The notes under the pieces are model-generated. The model searched no databases, was not told the DNA's origin, and saw nothing but the letters and a program-made list of their open reading frames with translations. From Yponomeuta sedellus (taxonomy: Eukaryota > Arthropoda > Insecta > Lepidoptera > Yponomeutidae), in contig OW203722.1 in assembly GCA_934045075.1 (NCBI GenBank), positions 18,948,986-19,012,985 on the forward strand: a stretch of 64,000 bases of DNA, written 5' to 3'. Shown piece by piece: positions 40,842 through 51,937 of the stretch (its first letter is position 1; every line of letters begins with the position of its first letter). Made by a program: the position numbers and the translations under genes.

Positions 40842-41093
40842 GAAGCGCTCGTGGTCTAATGGAATCAATCACTTGGGTTAAGCAACAACAGACACGGTCA
40901 GGTACTGGATGGTGACCATCCCGTGACTGCCCCTAGTGGCATTTTTTCCGAGTGCTTTCGTCCTTCGCAACTGCAAGACACGTTAAACCGTTGGAGCCGG
41001 CTGTCATATCATGTCAGTCGTTAAGCCGTGTCAGAGGCCTTAAGGGCGGCTTCATAGCTTCTGACAGTAAGGCCCGCCACTACCTTACAATCT
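40842..41093 (+). mobile_element. SINE-A copy
   Basis: 'AGAAGCGCTCGTGGTCTAAT', 'GGAATCAATCACTTGGGTTA', 'GACACGGTCAGGTACTGGAT', 'TTTTTTCCGAGTGCTTTCGT', 'TAGCTTCTGACAGTAAGGCC', then a switch to an unrelated tandem repeat. The 5S-like part is diverged (GGATGGTGACC lacks one G). Confidence 0.82.
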
Positions 41094-41600
41094 ACCCACT
41101 GACCGCCGCGGTCCTTGCCATTCGCTTCCACGGGTGCTCTAACGACTTGGTCACATAGTTGGACCATCGGGCTGTCGGTCTACCCACTGACCGCCGCGGT
41201 CCTCGCCATTCGCTTCCACGGGTGCTCTAACAACTTAACATAACATATTATGTACACTAACATAACATTTTACACACTGGTACATACACATTGCTTCTGG
41301 CCCCACACTAGGATACCCTGTGTCGTGGGAACCAGAAACAACGACATCACAAACATGTAAACATTCAAGACCTGGACTTTATTTTTATTTCCAGCCGGGA
41401 TTCGAACTCGGGACCTCTTGCATCGTAGGCAGACGCGCTACCGCTACGCCACAGAGGTCGTCACATAGTTCGACCATCGGGCTGTCATTCTACCCACTGA
41501 TCGCTGCGGTCCTCGCCATTCGCTTCCACGGATGCTCTAACGACTTCGTTACATCGTTCGACCATCGGGCTGTCGGTCTAAGCACTGACCGCCCGATTCT
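41094..41600. repeat. ~89-bp tandem repeat split by a SINE
   Basis: The unit 'TACCCACTGACCGCCGCGGT', 'CGCCATTCGCTTCCACGGGT', 'GCTCTAACGACTT', 'GACCATCGGGCTGTCGGTC' occurs at about 41094, 41183, 41490 and 41578. The second and third units are separated by the SINE-E at 41285-41462, so the array predates the SINE. Confidence 0.75.
41285..41462 (-). mobile_element. SINE-E (tRNA-like), inside the tandem array
   Basis: 'CATTGCTTCTGGCCCCACAC', 'TAGGATACCCTGTGTCGTGG', 'GCCGGGATTCGAACTCGGGA', 'GGCAGACGCGCTACCGCTAC', 'GCCACAGAGGTCGTCAC'. Confidence 0.82.
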
Positions 41601-42560
41601 CGGGCGTCACTTCGTTTCTGCCCCGCTCCACTCCTATCTTCCCGTCTCGCCAGGTGTTAAGCCCAACGCCACCAATACCGAAATATTTTCGACCTTTCGA
41701 AGACCGGAGAATCGATCGGCGAAATGCGATACTTAGGCCTACTTAGGGTCATCTATATAATACGTGACACTAACTTCGTGCATTTGTGACACCTCTCCTT
41801 CTCTGGCGTGACGTCACATATTACGCGATTGTACTTCAAGAAATCTTTAAATAAAACCGGAGTGCACAAATTAAATTTACAACATCATTCCTCCCTTTCC
41901 TTTTTTTATAATGTCGTCATTGCATGAAGGTTTCATACCCTCATGTTAATATAAATTGCGGAGTAAATTTCTGTACTAGTAAGGTAGTCAAATTGAATTT
42001 AATATGTACTGTTCAATAACTATTAATACTATAAAGTATAACCACTATTAATATGTAGGTATTTAAGGTATAAAGAGGTATTTAAGTTCTAAAGCGTCGC
42101 TGACATTAATTAATATTGTTATTAATATTTTTATTGCACTTAAAGTTTAAAAATAAAACAGTACAATGCAATTGATAGAACAAATCATCGATTGCAGGTT
42201 CAGCTAGTAATTTGTAATCGTCTATCGTTTACCATTTGATTACACCTCGTTCTATTGGCGCCCAACGTGGGGCGTTACAGGGACATAGCTCGCCGAGAAA
42301 CAAAACAGAAATAAACTCAAAGTATTTGACGAATCTCAAACATCTTTGCCCAGATCAAAGCACTGTTTACACTAACCGCTTTCCGCACACAACTTATGTA
42401 CACTACTGAAACTAACGGAAACCCATATCGGAAGATAAGACATTGAAAACAAACACTGCTAGCACAACACGCGAGAGTTTCATACAGAAGTCTCTTTCAA
42501 AATTGCGTATGACAAATGAAAGTCAGGAGCTATAAATGGAAAGATTTTCCATATTTTACT
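41601..42560. other. Unrecognised
   Basis: Tail of a 138-codon frame (41320-41736) that only bridges the tandem unit and the SINE. A TATTAAT-rich segment lies at 42020-42150. No gene. Confidence 0.4.
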
Positions 42561-42562
42561 TT

Positions 42563-42690
42563 CTTGATTCTTCAGGATCAAGAAACAACAATAATGTAAT
42601 AATAAGAAACAACAGGAAGGAAGAATTCATCCTTCCTTCCTGTTACAGTCCACAATAATTGATATGTGGACTGTATCAAGAAGGAAAGAT
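42563..42690. repeat. Three consecutive hairpins
   Basis: Hairpins in a row: 'TTCTTGAT...ATCAAGAA' (42563-42587), 'AACAGGAAGGAAG' pairing with 'CTTCCTTCCTGTT' (from 42611), and 'ACAGTCCACA' pairing with 'TGTGGACTGT'. 'AAGAAGGAAAGATG' (42679) also pairs with 'CATCTTTGCCCTTCCTTCTT' at 42711-42730. This is either a snapback element or an RNA-like structured tract. Confidence 0.6.
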
Positions 42691-42727
42691 GAATCCAAAT
42701 GTGAGCAGCATCATCTTTGCCCTTCCT

Positions 42728-42795
42728 TCTTGTTCTTCAGGCTATATTATGTAGTCCACTACTGGACATAGCCCTCCCCTTATATGAGCGCCATA
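42728..42795 (-). mobile_element. RTE/R5-like 3' scrap
   Basis: 'TTCTTCAGGCTATATTATGT', 'AGTCCACTACTGGACATAGC', 'CCTCCCCTTATATGAGCGCC' matches the opening of repeat R5 at 11680. Confidence 0.55.
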
Positions 42796-42909
42796 TCTTT
42801 GCCCTTTGCATCTACTTAATCAGATGATGTTACAGCGTTCAGTGGCACCTTCACTCATACGCTGCAGTTCTTGGGACATTGTTTTTCAGATGGAGTAGCC
42901 TGTCAGTTT

Positions 42910-43025
42910 GAAACGCTGAGGTATAAGAAATTGCTGTAAAAATAAGGCCGCCATTATTGTACTGTAATTACTTTATGTTTGTTTTGCTTGGTCTATAATA
43001 AAAAATACTCTTGTCTTATCTTATG
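42910..43025 (+). mobile_element. LINE 3' end (CAATAAAG family)
   Basis: 'AGAAATTGCTGTAAAAATAA', 'GGCCGCCATTATTGTACTGT', 'TAATAAAAAATACTCTTGTC', 'TTATCTTA'. Confidence 0.6.
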
Positions 43026-43190
43026 TGAACACCTCAGACACTGAGGCTTTTTCACGTTATTTTCCTTTACGGTTACCGAGTGGTAATCCTACTACAACTT
43101 CACAAATGTACCTAAGTTAGAAAGCAAAGTCATTGGTACATACATGCCGGGATTTAAACCCACGACCACCCAAATGTGAGACCTATAATT
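43026..43190 (-). mobile_element. SINE-C copy, degraded
   Basis: 'GTGAACACCTCAGACACTGA', 'TTTTCCTTTACGGTTACCGA', 'AAAGCAAAGTCATTGGTACA', 'GCCGGGATTTAAACCCACGA'. It is the antisense of the SINE-C body and B-box end. Confidence 0.65.
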
Positions 43191-43869
43191 ACGTCAAAAT
43201 ATTACTAGAACTCACATTTAGTCCTAAACCGACCTTTCGTGTATTCAATGTGTAACGTATAACATGAGTTTACAAGACAAACTCCGAGGTCAGAGTTGAA
43301 ACATTAAGCTGCTGGTTCGATAACACTAGCCTAAGGTTGTATCTGCTAGCTAATACCAATATTGGTATTAATACCAATATGGTGTGTTGATCCTGAAGTA
43401 TAGTTCTACCAGGAATGTTCTACAGGGTGAATTAGAATTCGTTCACGATTTTTCAAGGGGACATTCTAACCATGATTTGGAACATTAAAATGAAAACGTC
43501 AAAAAAAAATATTATGTTTGCAAATTCTTCCGCAAAAGCATAATGAGAAAAAGTCATGACGAAATGAATTATAAATTAATAATAAACTGTAGTTCAAGAA
43601 TCTCATGGTCGACGGCAACCAACTAAATATCGCACGACAGCTTCTAAACATTTAATATGATAGAAAACATTTTTAAACCTTGCTGCCTGCCACTTTTAAT
43701 TCAGATTGAGTTTCAGACCGGCAATTATGAAAATTATAAATATATTAAACTGTAACAGCGATTCCCCGCTACCGTAACCAGGTCGTCCAATCAGAAAGAG
43801 TGAATTACTTATTTATTTACTTAGGTAAACTCACGACTTGACCCCAGAGTCAAGACAAAGGCAGAAAGG
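43191..43869. other. Unrecognised
   Basis: Includes an 'AATACCAATATTGGTATT' palindrome (43351-43368) followed by a third half-copy. No gene. Confidence 0.4.
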
Positions 43870-44005
43870 CAGGCTGGTTTTTTACTGCTGCTCCGACTCT
43901 CCAAGGTTTGCTAGAAGAAATCTCTTACAGAGATAAGCTCGCCTTTGTACATGTTATTTCGTATGTAATGTTATTTTTAATGTTTCGTGTGCAATAAAGT
44001 ATATA
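43870..44005 (+). mobile_element. LINE 3' end, diverged
   Basis: 'TTTGCTAGAAGAAATCTCTT', 'ACAGAGATAAGCTCGCCTTT', 'GTGTGCAATAAAGTATATAA'. A divergent subfamily of the same 3' end. Confidence 0.6.
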
Positions 44006-45067
44006 AACAGCAGATAACAGGGCAATAAATAACGAAATGAAGAGTTACCGCACAACTTAATTTAATTCTACTATTAATATCGTCGAATAAGTCTGATTGC
44101 GTCACTTTCTTAAGTGCGGTTTAAGTAGCTTTTAACTAAAACTCGTTACACAAAATTCCATTTCAAGCTCGACTTAAGAGACATTTAAGAAGTGATGCAA
44201 GATTGTTCGGGCCTACCCAAGCAATTTTAAAATCAATCTAAAAACCAATCACAATTTATTCTTGTGAAATTGTAGTCGCAGCCTTTTCTCGTGAATAGTG
44301 AAATCGTAAAGGAGATGTTTCTTTTAAAATTTACAACTCGAAGCTACGATGAGAAACATCGCAACCGCTTTACGGAACCCGGAATCTGGCATTCAATAAA
44401 CTCCACACCGTTACCCGCACTTCGGACAGGTAAAACATGCACACAACACAATCCACCCGCATTGTCATAAATAAATCCGGTTTCCGGTATTGTAATGTCC
44501 CGGAAGGATTCCCGATCACACCCTGTGTGACCTAGTGGCATCAGTTACAGATGGAAGGGGACAGAACGTCCATTCATAAGGAAGTCGACAAGTGAGTCTA
44601 TATAATTGGTCTCTATTTGTGAAAACTTGTTATTCTTTCAAAAATAATGGTAAACTTAGCTGTAAATTTTCCAAATACATTGCTTCTGGGCCCACACTAG
44701 GATACACGGTGTGTGTCTTGATAATATTGTTATTATTAAATATTTAAAACATGAAAGTACTTTTGTATGCAAAAGGTTACCAAGGGGCTCCGTATAGCTT
44801 AAATCTATAAAAACAGATGATATTTTCTATTGGTGGCGCTCACAGAACATAATTTTATGTTCTGTGGTGGCGCTAGTTAACCTTATGAGGTCCCTGGAGC
44901 AACTCTATCACATAGACAGACTACAACCTAACAAACGTATTTACTCCATATTGTAACTCGATATTAAAAGCTGCCTTGTCCATTATCTCCAAAAAAAATT
45001 GTATTAAGTGTGTATACGCCATAAATGACATAAATGAAGAGTTCTTCTATATAGTTTAACGGATATA
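44006..45067. other. Mostly unrecognised
   Basis: 44678-44722 is a SINE-E tail scrap ('CATTGCTTCTGGGCCCACAC', 'TAGGATACACGGTG'). 44834-44859 is a hairpin ('CACAGAACATAA' with 'TTATGTTCTGTG') flanked on both sides by 'GTGGCGCT'. No gene. Confidence 0.4.
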
Positions 45068-45442
45068 CGATATCAACGCTTGTATTTCCAACTGCTGGGG
45101 CACGGGTCTCTTCAAGCATCGCAGGAAAGTTAGGCCATACTCCACTACGGGGGCCAAATCCGAGTTGGTGGAGGACTTTATGACAGTGGCGGGCCATACT
45201 GTCAGAAGTTATCAAGCCGCCCATAATGAGCCGGTCTCTGACATGGCTGAACAACTGCCACTACACGACAGCCGGCACCAACAGCTTTACGTGCCATGCG
45301 AAGCACGGAACCGTTCCGAAAAATTCCACTAGCGGTAGTCACGGATCGGTCACCCAACCTGCACCTGACCGCGCCTGGTGTTATTTTTGCTTAACTCAAG
45401 TGATTGATTCCAAGCACTTCTTTCGACTAGGCCATATTCGAG
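45068..45442 (-). mobile_element. SINE-A copy, full length
   Basis: 'ATATCAACGCTTGTATTTCC', 'AACTGCTGGGGCACGGGTCT', 'GGCCATACTCCACTACGGGG', 'TGTCAGAAGTTATCAAGCCG', 'CGGTCACCCAACCTGCACCT', 'AACTCAAGTGATTGATTCCA', ending near 'TCGACTAGGCCATATTCGAG'. The minus frame 44964-45254 and the plus frame 45226-45462 are shadows. Confidence 0.88.
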
Positions 45443-46324
45443 CGTGCGTTTTTTGCGAGTGACATTTGCAGAGTAACTCGCCGGCGCGCCACGCGGGGGC
45501 GCTCAGGTGAAGTACATCAGCAAAGAGGCTAATTAATCTTCAAGCTATCTAAGCCTTATACGTTGACAGCGGCACGTTAAATGTACGTGTGTGTCAAATG
45601 CATTTTCGATTTCACTATGCAACAAGTGAGTTTTTCGGTGACCAAAACAGCCGACGCAAAACTTCTAGAGTTTTCTGTTCGGAGTCCCAGATATTGGCAG
45701 TCCAACGCACTGTCGGTAGGTAATTCAATTCTACCCGCGCCAGTGTTATGTACACTTCAATCTATTGTTAAAGGATTCCTCTGTCCAGCGTGTCCTTTGT
45801 CCGTTCTCCTTTGGCCGTCAGGCGAGGCGTGAAGACCTTTATTAGCTGAGAAACAATTTCAATAAAGCCTTCGGAGAAGTTTCCAACATTGGGGCAATAG
45901 CTGGATATTGAGGTGCGTTGACGCTTGATTTTAACTCACCACATGAAGGCGTCACTTGTATTGCACAGATAATACCTGTTACGAACTGTAAGCTGAGATG
46001 TTACGTAGGTACACACCGGTCCAACTAGTGCCTACGATTGTCTTTCGTGGGCGTTCATTGGTCCTGTCCAGGCCCTAGCGTCTAATATTTACATCGTTTT
46101 TCAATAGAATTATATAAGCACGACAATGGTTGTTATTTGCTTCAATTTTGTAGTCTACAAAGCAATAGCAGTACAATGTCTCCAGGGGTATAACCCGCGC
46201 AAATTAAATAGGCATCTCTCGCGAAGAAGATTGGATTAAGTAGCACGGGTCGTACCATTGCGATTGGACTAGACTGCCGATAGTGTGAATGAAACCACCA
46301 TAACCGGACTTTACTAATATGATA
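45443..46324. other. No recognised element
   Basis: An 83-codon frame at 45581-45832 (with VCVKC and LCPACPL) is not recognised. A local GC-rich run at 45479-45505 contains 'CGCCGGCGCGCC'. Confidence 0.35.
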
Positions 46325-46463
46325 TTTCTTAATGATTCGCGATACTCATACATAGTTATTAGTTATAGTCTACCCGTGACCACGGCAACTGTAACGCTGC
46401 CGAACGGTCGGGAAATAAGGTAATTACCTTTTACCTAATAAATAATCGCGATTTGACCCGTTA
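46325..46463. mobile_element. MITE-3, copy b
   Basis: 'CTTAATGATTCGCGATACTC', 'GACCACGGCAACTGTAACGC', 'GGTCGGGAAATAAGGTAATT', 'AATAATCGCGATTTGACCCG'. The left terminal repeat is eroded compared with 6737. Confidence 0.65.
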
Positions 46464-46497
46464 AAAATAAAACTATTTACTAATATGACTCTTGGCA

Positions 46498-46787
46498 TTA
46501 AAATTACTTTGCTGAATTCCGCCAAAAATCCCACAAGCACCATGCGGTTAGCTAATGCACCGCCCTCCCTCCCACTTTTTCAAGCAGAAGCAAGACACGA
46601 ACACACCAACACCAATACTTGTGTGAGAAAACACGCACTTTTGCTTGTTTTCTCACACAAGTATTGGTGTTGGTAGTGGTGTGTTCGTGTCTTGCTTCTG
46701 CTTGAAAAAGTGGGAGGGAGGGCGGTGCATTAGCTAACCGCATGGTGCTTGTGGGATTTTTGGCGGAATTCAGCAAAGTAATTTTAA
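46498..46787. repeat. Large inverted duplication, 136-bp arms
   Basis: The left arm 46498-46633 ('TTAAAATTACTTTGCTGAAT' ... 'GTGTGAGAAAACA') is the complement of 46646-46787, around a 12-base centre. The only difference I find is a 6-base insertion in the right arm (ACCACTACC against ACC). Both strands therefore encode the same chance peptide (NSAKNPTSTMRLANAP). A 12-base direct repeat 'TAATATGACTCT' lies at 46481-46492 and 46836-46847. Confidence 0.92.
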
Positions 46788-46847
46788 CTTTTTAATGCTA
46801 TTATGGATTTCCGCAAAGTAACGCCTGATTCTATATAATATGACTCT

Positions 46848-48097
46848 ATTGAACAACTATGCATTTTAGAGACTCGCCCCACTGTCATTCGCGAGAGGTA
46901 TGTAGTTGTTTAATTTGTGCGGATTTCCATTGACATGAAATTTTACTGCTATAACTTAGTCGACTTCAAAATAGAGGCATTTGCTTTAGGTGAAAACCTG
47001 TAATTGGCTCACTAACAATTTTTAAAGTTTAATATTTTGATTATCGGTTTTTTCATAGATAAGTAATATTTCATAGATAAATAAGTAAATATCATTAGCA
47101 GGGTGCGTGACAGCACCAACAGCATTCTTTTTACCATATCGGATAAGCTTGACTGTCCTATCTTGAGGCATTGGGTACAAATGCATGTCTCACACCCATT
47201 GTAATTTTTATTTTAATGTCGAAATTATTTTATGTTCACTAACATAGGTTAAACGTATACTAATAACTATGGATCATCGGTCTGAAATAAACGTATATTA
47301 TTAATATTATCATTAGGACCAAATGTTACGAAATAAACTGTATGAACAAGGAAAGTAATTAGGGTTGCATCTACTGATATTACAGGTTTAACTTAGTAGG
47401 CCACTAACTCTAATATCAAGGAATCTCCTTTTTGTAATTCCAGTTTTTTAGGCTTAGTTTGTAACCCCGTATGTACTAAGAGGCAAGTAAATTACTAAAG
47501 TATTATTATTAATGGAAGACGGGTGAAACGAAGTATAATATGAAAATAACACAAGAAAATGGGCAATGAAATGGTGACGACAAGGATATTACAGAATGAG
47601 TGACATGAGAGAGAAAAGTTAAAAGAAAAAATTATGCAGAATTATAAAATTATTCCAAGGAGTCTTCAACATTACGAGCCTTTCTGCAGAAATGCCATTC
47701 TATTGTAGTTTGTATTAATTGCGTTTACCGAGATAATTCCCTCGTTCATGTTCATGAGATAAGGCCCCACTGTCTGTCAAAACACCAAACAGTAAACAAG
47801 CTTTGTCGAGTTCCCTATTTTTGATTTTGGTAATTTGAATTTTGAATGAATTTGATTTTCATCAAACCTTGGGAACACTGATTCCACTTTTACCAATCTT
47901 ACCACGAAGGGAACTAACTCGTGGAACGCACTCTAGACTCTAAGGCCTGATTGATCAATGACATTACTAAAGCTGTCTGAGACCAATGGGCGAGATTGGC
48001 GAAGAACCAAGAGGTTGGCGTGACATGAAATAAGCCCATGGTCAGCAGTGGGTGGGCCTCATTCATGGATTGGATAATTAGTTCGGTTGACTTTTAT
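46848..48097. other. Mostly unrecognised; RTE-like tail scrap at the end
   Basis: Near 47985-48070, 'GGCGAGATTGGCGAAGAACC', 'CCCATGGTCAGCAGTGGGTG' resembles decayed RTE-like 3' ends. 48098-48122 is a SINE-B tail scrap ('AAAAACCTATTTAGAGGCTA'). No gene. Confidence 0.4.
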
Positions 48098-48122
48098 TTA
48101 AAAACCTATTTAGAGGCTAAAA

Positions 48123-48720
48123 GGCTATTATTTAAAGTTTTTCTGTTCGAAATTCTTGTCTATCTAACTTAATGAGGCCAACGAAGAAGGGAAATACCAC
48201 CTTGCATACGTATGGGCATGTAACTTTGGATTGCTTTACCTACAACTTTCTTAATAAAAACAAAACTTAGCTAAAGCCCATGTTTTCCAAAGGCTTATCG
48301 TTACGTAACTATTAAACTTTGCTACGTACGACTCTGGTTTTGATGGTTATCTGCATCGATTCTTACCTTTTACCAGATTGAATGGTCAGGCTAAATAATA
48401 GAGGGCCTCTCACGAACCCACTGAATGCCACCGAACGAAACTTGTTTACTTAGAAACTTAGGACTCATTTTAGATTAGAACTCTTTATTGCATACCAGGT
48501 AGCAAAATACAGAAAAAAAATCTTACATGTCCGTTTTGCCGTATACAATAATTGGCGGCGTATTTTAGCTCTTTATAAATTAACTTTTACGATGGTAGTG
48601 TATATTTAACCTGTTGTACCCTATTGGTACTTGTCAGTACACCCATACGAGTTGTCATGTATCAAGAATTAGAATTCAGTGATTTAACATATTTTAAACT
48701 TTCGCGACTTGTACACATAG
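48123..48720. other. Unrecognised
   Basis: An inverted LINE-tail-like 'ACTCTTTATTGCATACC' lies at about 48480. Nothing else is recognised. Confidence 0.35.
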
Positions 48721-48724
48721 TTAG

Positions 48725-48887
48725 AATATTTTCGGGGCTTAATCGCGTAGTAATTTATTGCTATTGACGTTACAGTCATCGTGGTCAGGAGAAGACTGTC
48801 TTCTCGTGACCACGATGACTTTAACGTCGTCGAAACGTCGAGGTAAAATAGCAATAAGTTACTACGCGATTAAGCCCCGAAAATATT
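48725..48887. mobile_element. MITE-5, snapback with perfect 29-bp ends
   Basis: 'AATATTTTCGGGGCTTAATC' plus 'GCGTAGTAA' (48725-48753) is exactly complementary to 48859-48887. The interior is also palindromic ('CGTGGTCA', 'GAGAAGACTGTCTTCTC', 'TGACCACG'). The core 'TAACGTCGTCGAAACGTCG' is related to MITE-3 ('TAACGCTGCCGAAACGTCG'). Confidence 0.85.
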
Positions 48888-49002
48888 GTAACTATTCAGT
48901 GATTTAGCTGATAAGAATTAATTTTTGCTAATTACACCGAGCCGTTTACTGAACTGTCTAGTTACCCAAGTGATCTAAAATAAAAATTCAAAATCGATAT
49001 TA

Positions 49003-49334
49003 CAAGGTCTCTTCCTACATCGCGGGAAGGGTAGGCCATACTCCACCACGGGGGCCAAGTCTGAGTTGATGGAAGATTGTGAGACAGTGGCGGGCCTTAC
49101 TGTCAGAAGTTATCAAGCCGCCCACACGGCCTCTGACATGGCTTAACGACTGCCATTACATGACAGCCAGCACCAAGGGCTTAACGTGCCTTGCAAAGCA
49201 CGGAATCACTCGGAAGAATTGCCATTAGCGGTAGTCACTTGACGTTTACCCATCCTGCACGTGACCGCGCCTGTTGTTGCTTAACTCCAGTGATTGTTTA
49301 CAATCACTCGGTTCGACTAGGCCACGAGCGCTTC
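49003..49334 (-). mobile_element. SINE-A copy, nearly full length
   Basis: 'AAGGTCTCTTCCTACATCGC', 'GGCCATACTCCACCACGGGG', 'CTGTCAGAAGTTATCAAGCC', 'GTAGTCACTTGACGTTTACC', 'CATCCTGCACGTGACCGCGC', 'AACTCCAGTGATTGTTTACA', ending 'GGCCACGAGCGCTTC'. Only the extreme 3' tail is missing. Confidence 0.88.
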
Positions 49335-50215
49335 AAAATAAAATTTATTTGTTACTAAATATTTGAGAAAAATTTACATTACGAAAAAACTGAAACCGAA
49401 ACTCACCACTACTTATTGGATAGCTTATATCAGTTGTCGTTTCTTTTAATTAATCATCGCATTCGATTTGCGATAGCCACACGCTTAAGCGCCCTCGTAA
49501 CTAGCTAGTTTATTGCGCCGCTATCTTAAAAACTTAATAGCCACCGCTCCAACCTTTAGCCCAGGAAAATTGCCTAGCATTTCATTTATATGCTAATGCA
49601 AGAAGCCCCACTTAGGAAGGGGGAATAGTGAAATGCCGAAACGAAACGTTGCTTGCCATGAATCCTGATTACTAGAGTATAGGTATCTAAGTTGACTGAC
49701 AAAGAGCACGCGCCATCACTCATGTCTCGCGGAGGAACCCATGCATTGAAATAAGAAAGAAATGTCTCAATGGATTTCAACGGTGGAGAGGACACTAGTA
49801 ATATAGTGTAATGTTTTATCGTTATCGAAGTGTCACGTTTACACTACGCAGTTTGTTGAAACATCACTTGGAAGAACCTTTTTGATAACTGGCAATTAAA
49901 AAAATTAAACCTATTTGGAACGCTCGGTGGCCAGTGGGGGCGATTAGGCACTTTAGGGAGTCTGTTTTAGGCAGCCACGTATATTGAATTTCCTACATTT
50001 ACAATATTTGTTTGGCAAAACAACGAATAAGGCAGCAGGATCACAGATAATTATTCGGTTTATTTCTTGCTTTTAAAGATTTTGAAAAGAGCAATACAAA
50101 AAAATAAGAGGCATACGAAAACTGCTGCGTTCGTTGACCTGGGTGTCGATTTGTTTCATGCTAATCAAAATGGTGGAAATCACAGGTAGTTAGTTAGTTA
50201 GACTTCAGATTTCCG
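49335..50215. other. Unrecognised
   Basis: Minus frame 49586-49795 (69 codons) is not recognised. No recurrent repeats. Confidence 0.35.
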
Positions 50216-50472
50216 CACTTATACTCATAGTTGGGCCATTGTACGTAGCAAGCGCTGAGGTACGTTAACACTTCAGACACTAGGGTTTCCTTACGATGTT
50301 TCCCTTCACTGTCAGCGAGTGGTATTGCTGCTATAATTTCACAAAATGTACACAACTGAGAAAACAAAGTCATTGGTACATGGGTACTTGGGGTTCGAAC
50401 CCCGGGTTCGAATCCACGATCTCCCGATTGAGAAGCCGACGTTCTACACAGCTCCGCTACCACCGCTCTGAA
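50216..50472 (-). mobile_element. SINE-C copy with tRNA-like head
   Basis: On the minus strand: 'AGAGCGGTGGTAGCGGAGCT', 'CGGCTTCTCAATCGGGAGAT', 'CGTGGATTCGAACCCGGG', 'TGTACCAATGACTTTGTTTT', 'GTGAAGGGAAACATCGTAAG', 'GAAACCCTAGTGTCTGAAGT'. The A- and B-box positions and the anticodon stem (CTTCTC...) are recognisable. A 'GGGTTCGAACCCCGGGTTCGAA' duplication marks the B-box end. Confidence 0.82.
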
Positions 50473-51574
50473 ATCACAGGCAATTGACAAAAAGTACCTA
50501 CTACATGGAGATCAGTGGAACCCAAGCACGCCTTGGCCTGCTATTATTTGGTATATTATTATTGTATTCACCCAATTCTGCACTTAGTTCAGATGTTTTA
50601 CGCCAGTCCTAGCATAAAATTGATTTTGCAACACATTTTCGTTTATTAAATAGTTTAAAACTCTTCATTCCACACCATAAAAGTACATTAAAAACCAAAC
50701 CCATGAATTGAAATACACGAAATGTTATTTATACAAAATGTTCGCATAAATGTAATATTAAAGCCGTTTGCAATCCCAGCAAGCGCTCTTCGGTTCCACA
50801 GTCTGATAAAAGTATGACCAAATCGAATCACTCGTTACCCCGAATTGATGCGGACAACATAAAAATTATAATTCGGTTAATACCAGGACCACCCTTCGCT
50901 CGTTATTAATAAAGCAATCTACCGACCGACCCTTTTTTAACCTTACTTTTTTTGTTACAGGTAAACTTGTTGTGGAATTATTTCTATTACAACGGGGACA
51001 CAACGGGACAAGTCTTTTGCTGAGAATTCAGCTAAGTATCTTCGTAGAGTACAGGTTATTACTTCATACTGTCACACTGTCATACTGTGTGCGTGCTGTG
51101 AAACTTACATAGTACGTGTTATAGTGGTTATAAACGACAGTAATCATGGATGTAGGTATCGTTGTTGACAAACTCTGAAATTGTGAAAGAATTGTCAGCG
51201 TTTCTTTCAAGTCTTTGCCAGTCCCTTCAATACCAAAGGTTTTCGCGAAGAGAATACTTCTTTCATTAAGCACGCACTTCAACATTAACTCATGTAATTA
51301 GTGCAATAAAGAATTAAATAATAATAAATAAGTGACAGTATAATCAAGGGGCACAGAGTGCACTAGGCTAAGTTCTCGGCCGGCCCCCACTATACACTTA
51401 CACGAACCGTTTTGAGCACTTTGCGCCCCCATTTATTTTCGAAGCCAGCTATGTAACAGGACTAAAAATTTAGTTGTTTAGTTTAGTTGCCAAATTGAAA
51501 CGTTACTCCCAATTTATAAATGCTTCTAGGCACTGAATGTCATCTATCTAACTCAGCATGTCAACTACTGTCTA
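50473..51574. other. About 1.1 kb unrecognised
   Basis: An inverted LINE-tail-like patch ('AACTCTTCATTCCACACC') at about 50660. Minus frame 51064-51285 (73 codons) has no known motif. Confidence 0.35.
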
Positions 51575-51665
51575 ACCCATACAATGACTGCCTCGTTTAA
51601 ATCGTAACGTTCAATGAGTTACAGTTTATGTGTAATTTTGAATAAATTACTTTGATTTGATGGAT
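51575..51665 (+). mobile_element. LINE 3' tail, diverged
   Basis: 'TAAATCGTAACGTTCAATGA', 'GTTACAGTTTATGTGTAATT', 'GAATAAATTACTTTGATTTG'. A divergent relative of 7180 and 8665. Confidence 0.5.
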
Positions 51666-51699
51666 TGAATTGGTCTATCGGTTCCCTGCGAATCGGATA

Positions 51700-51930
51700 A
51701 TGTGGCTGCCCGACTGTGATGATCCTCGTAGTTCGACGGGCGAACCAGGTGGTATTTTAAAAATCCTCGCAGTGCAGAGATTGTAGCAAGTGTAATTTTA
51801 AATATTCCGATGGTCGGATGGAATAAAAAAAATCTGATAGTCCGACATGTCGAGCAGCAAGGGATCTCAATTCCTCGTCGTCCGACATGTCGGACAACGT
51901 TTCCGAACCATGTGACCGCAGGGTATCGTT
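51700..51930 (-). mobile_element. Repeat R6, copy b (inverted)
   Basis: 'GATCCTCGTAGTTCGACGGG', 'CCGATGGTCGGATGGAATAA', 'GTCCGACATGTCGGACAACG', 'CATGTGACCGCAGGGTATC' form the complement of 22490-22765 with the same order of blocks. Confidence 0.6.
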
Positions 51931-51937
51931 CAACTTA

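Noticed and set aside
46485..46776. Two homologous genes facing each other
   Set aside because: The identical peptides on opposite strands are forced by the inverted duplication.
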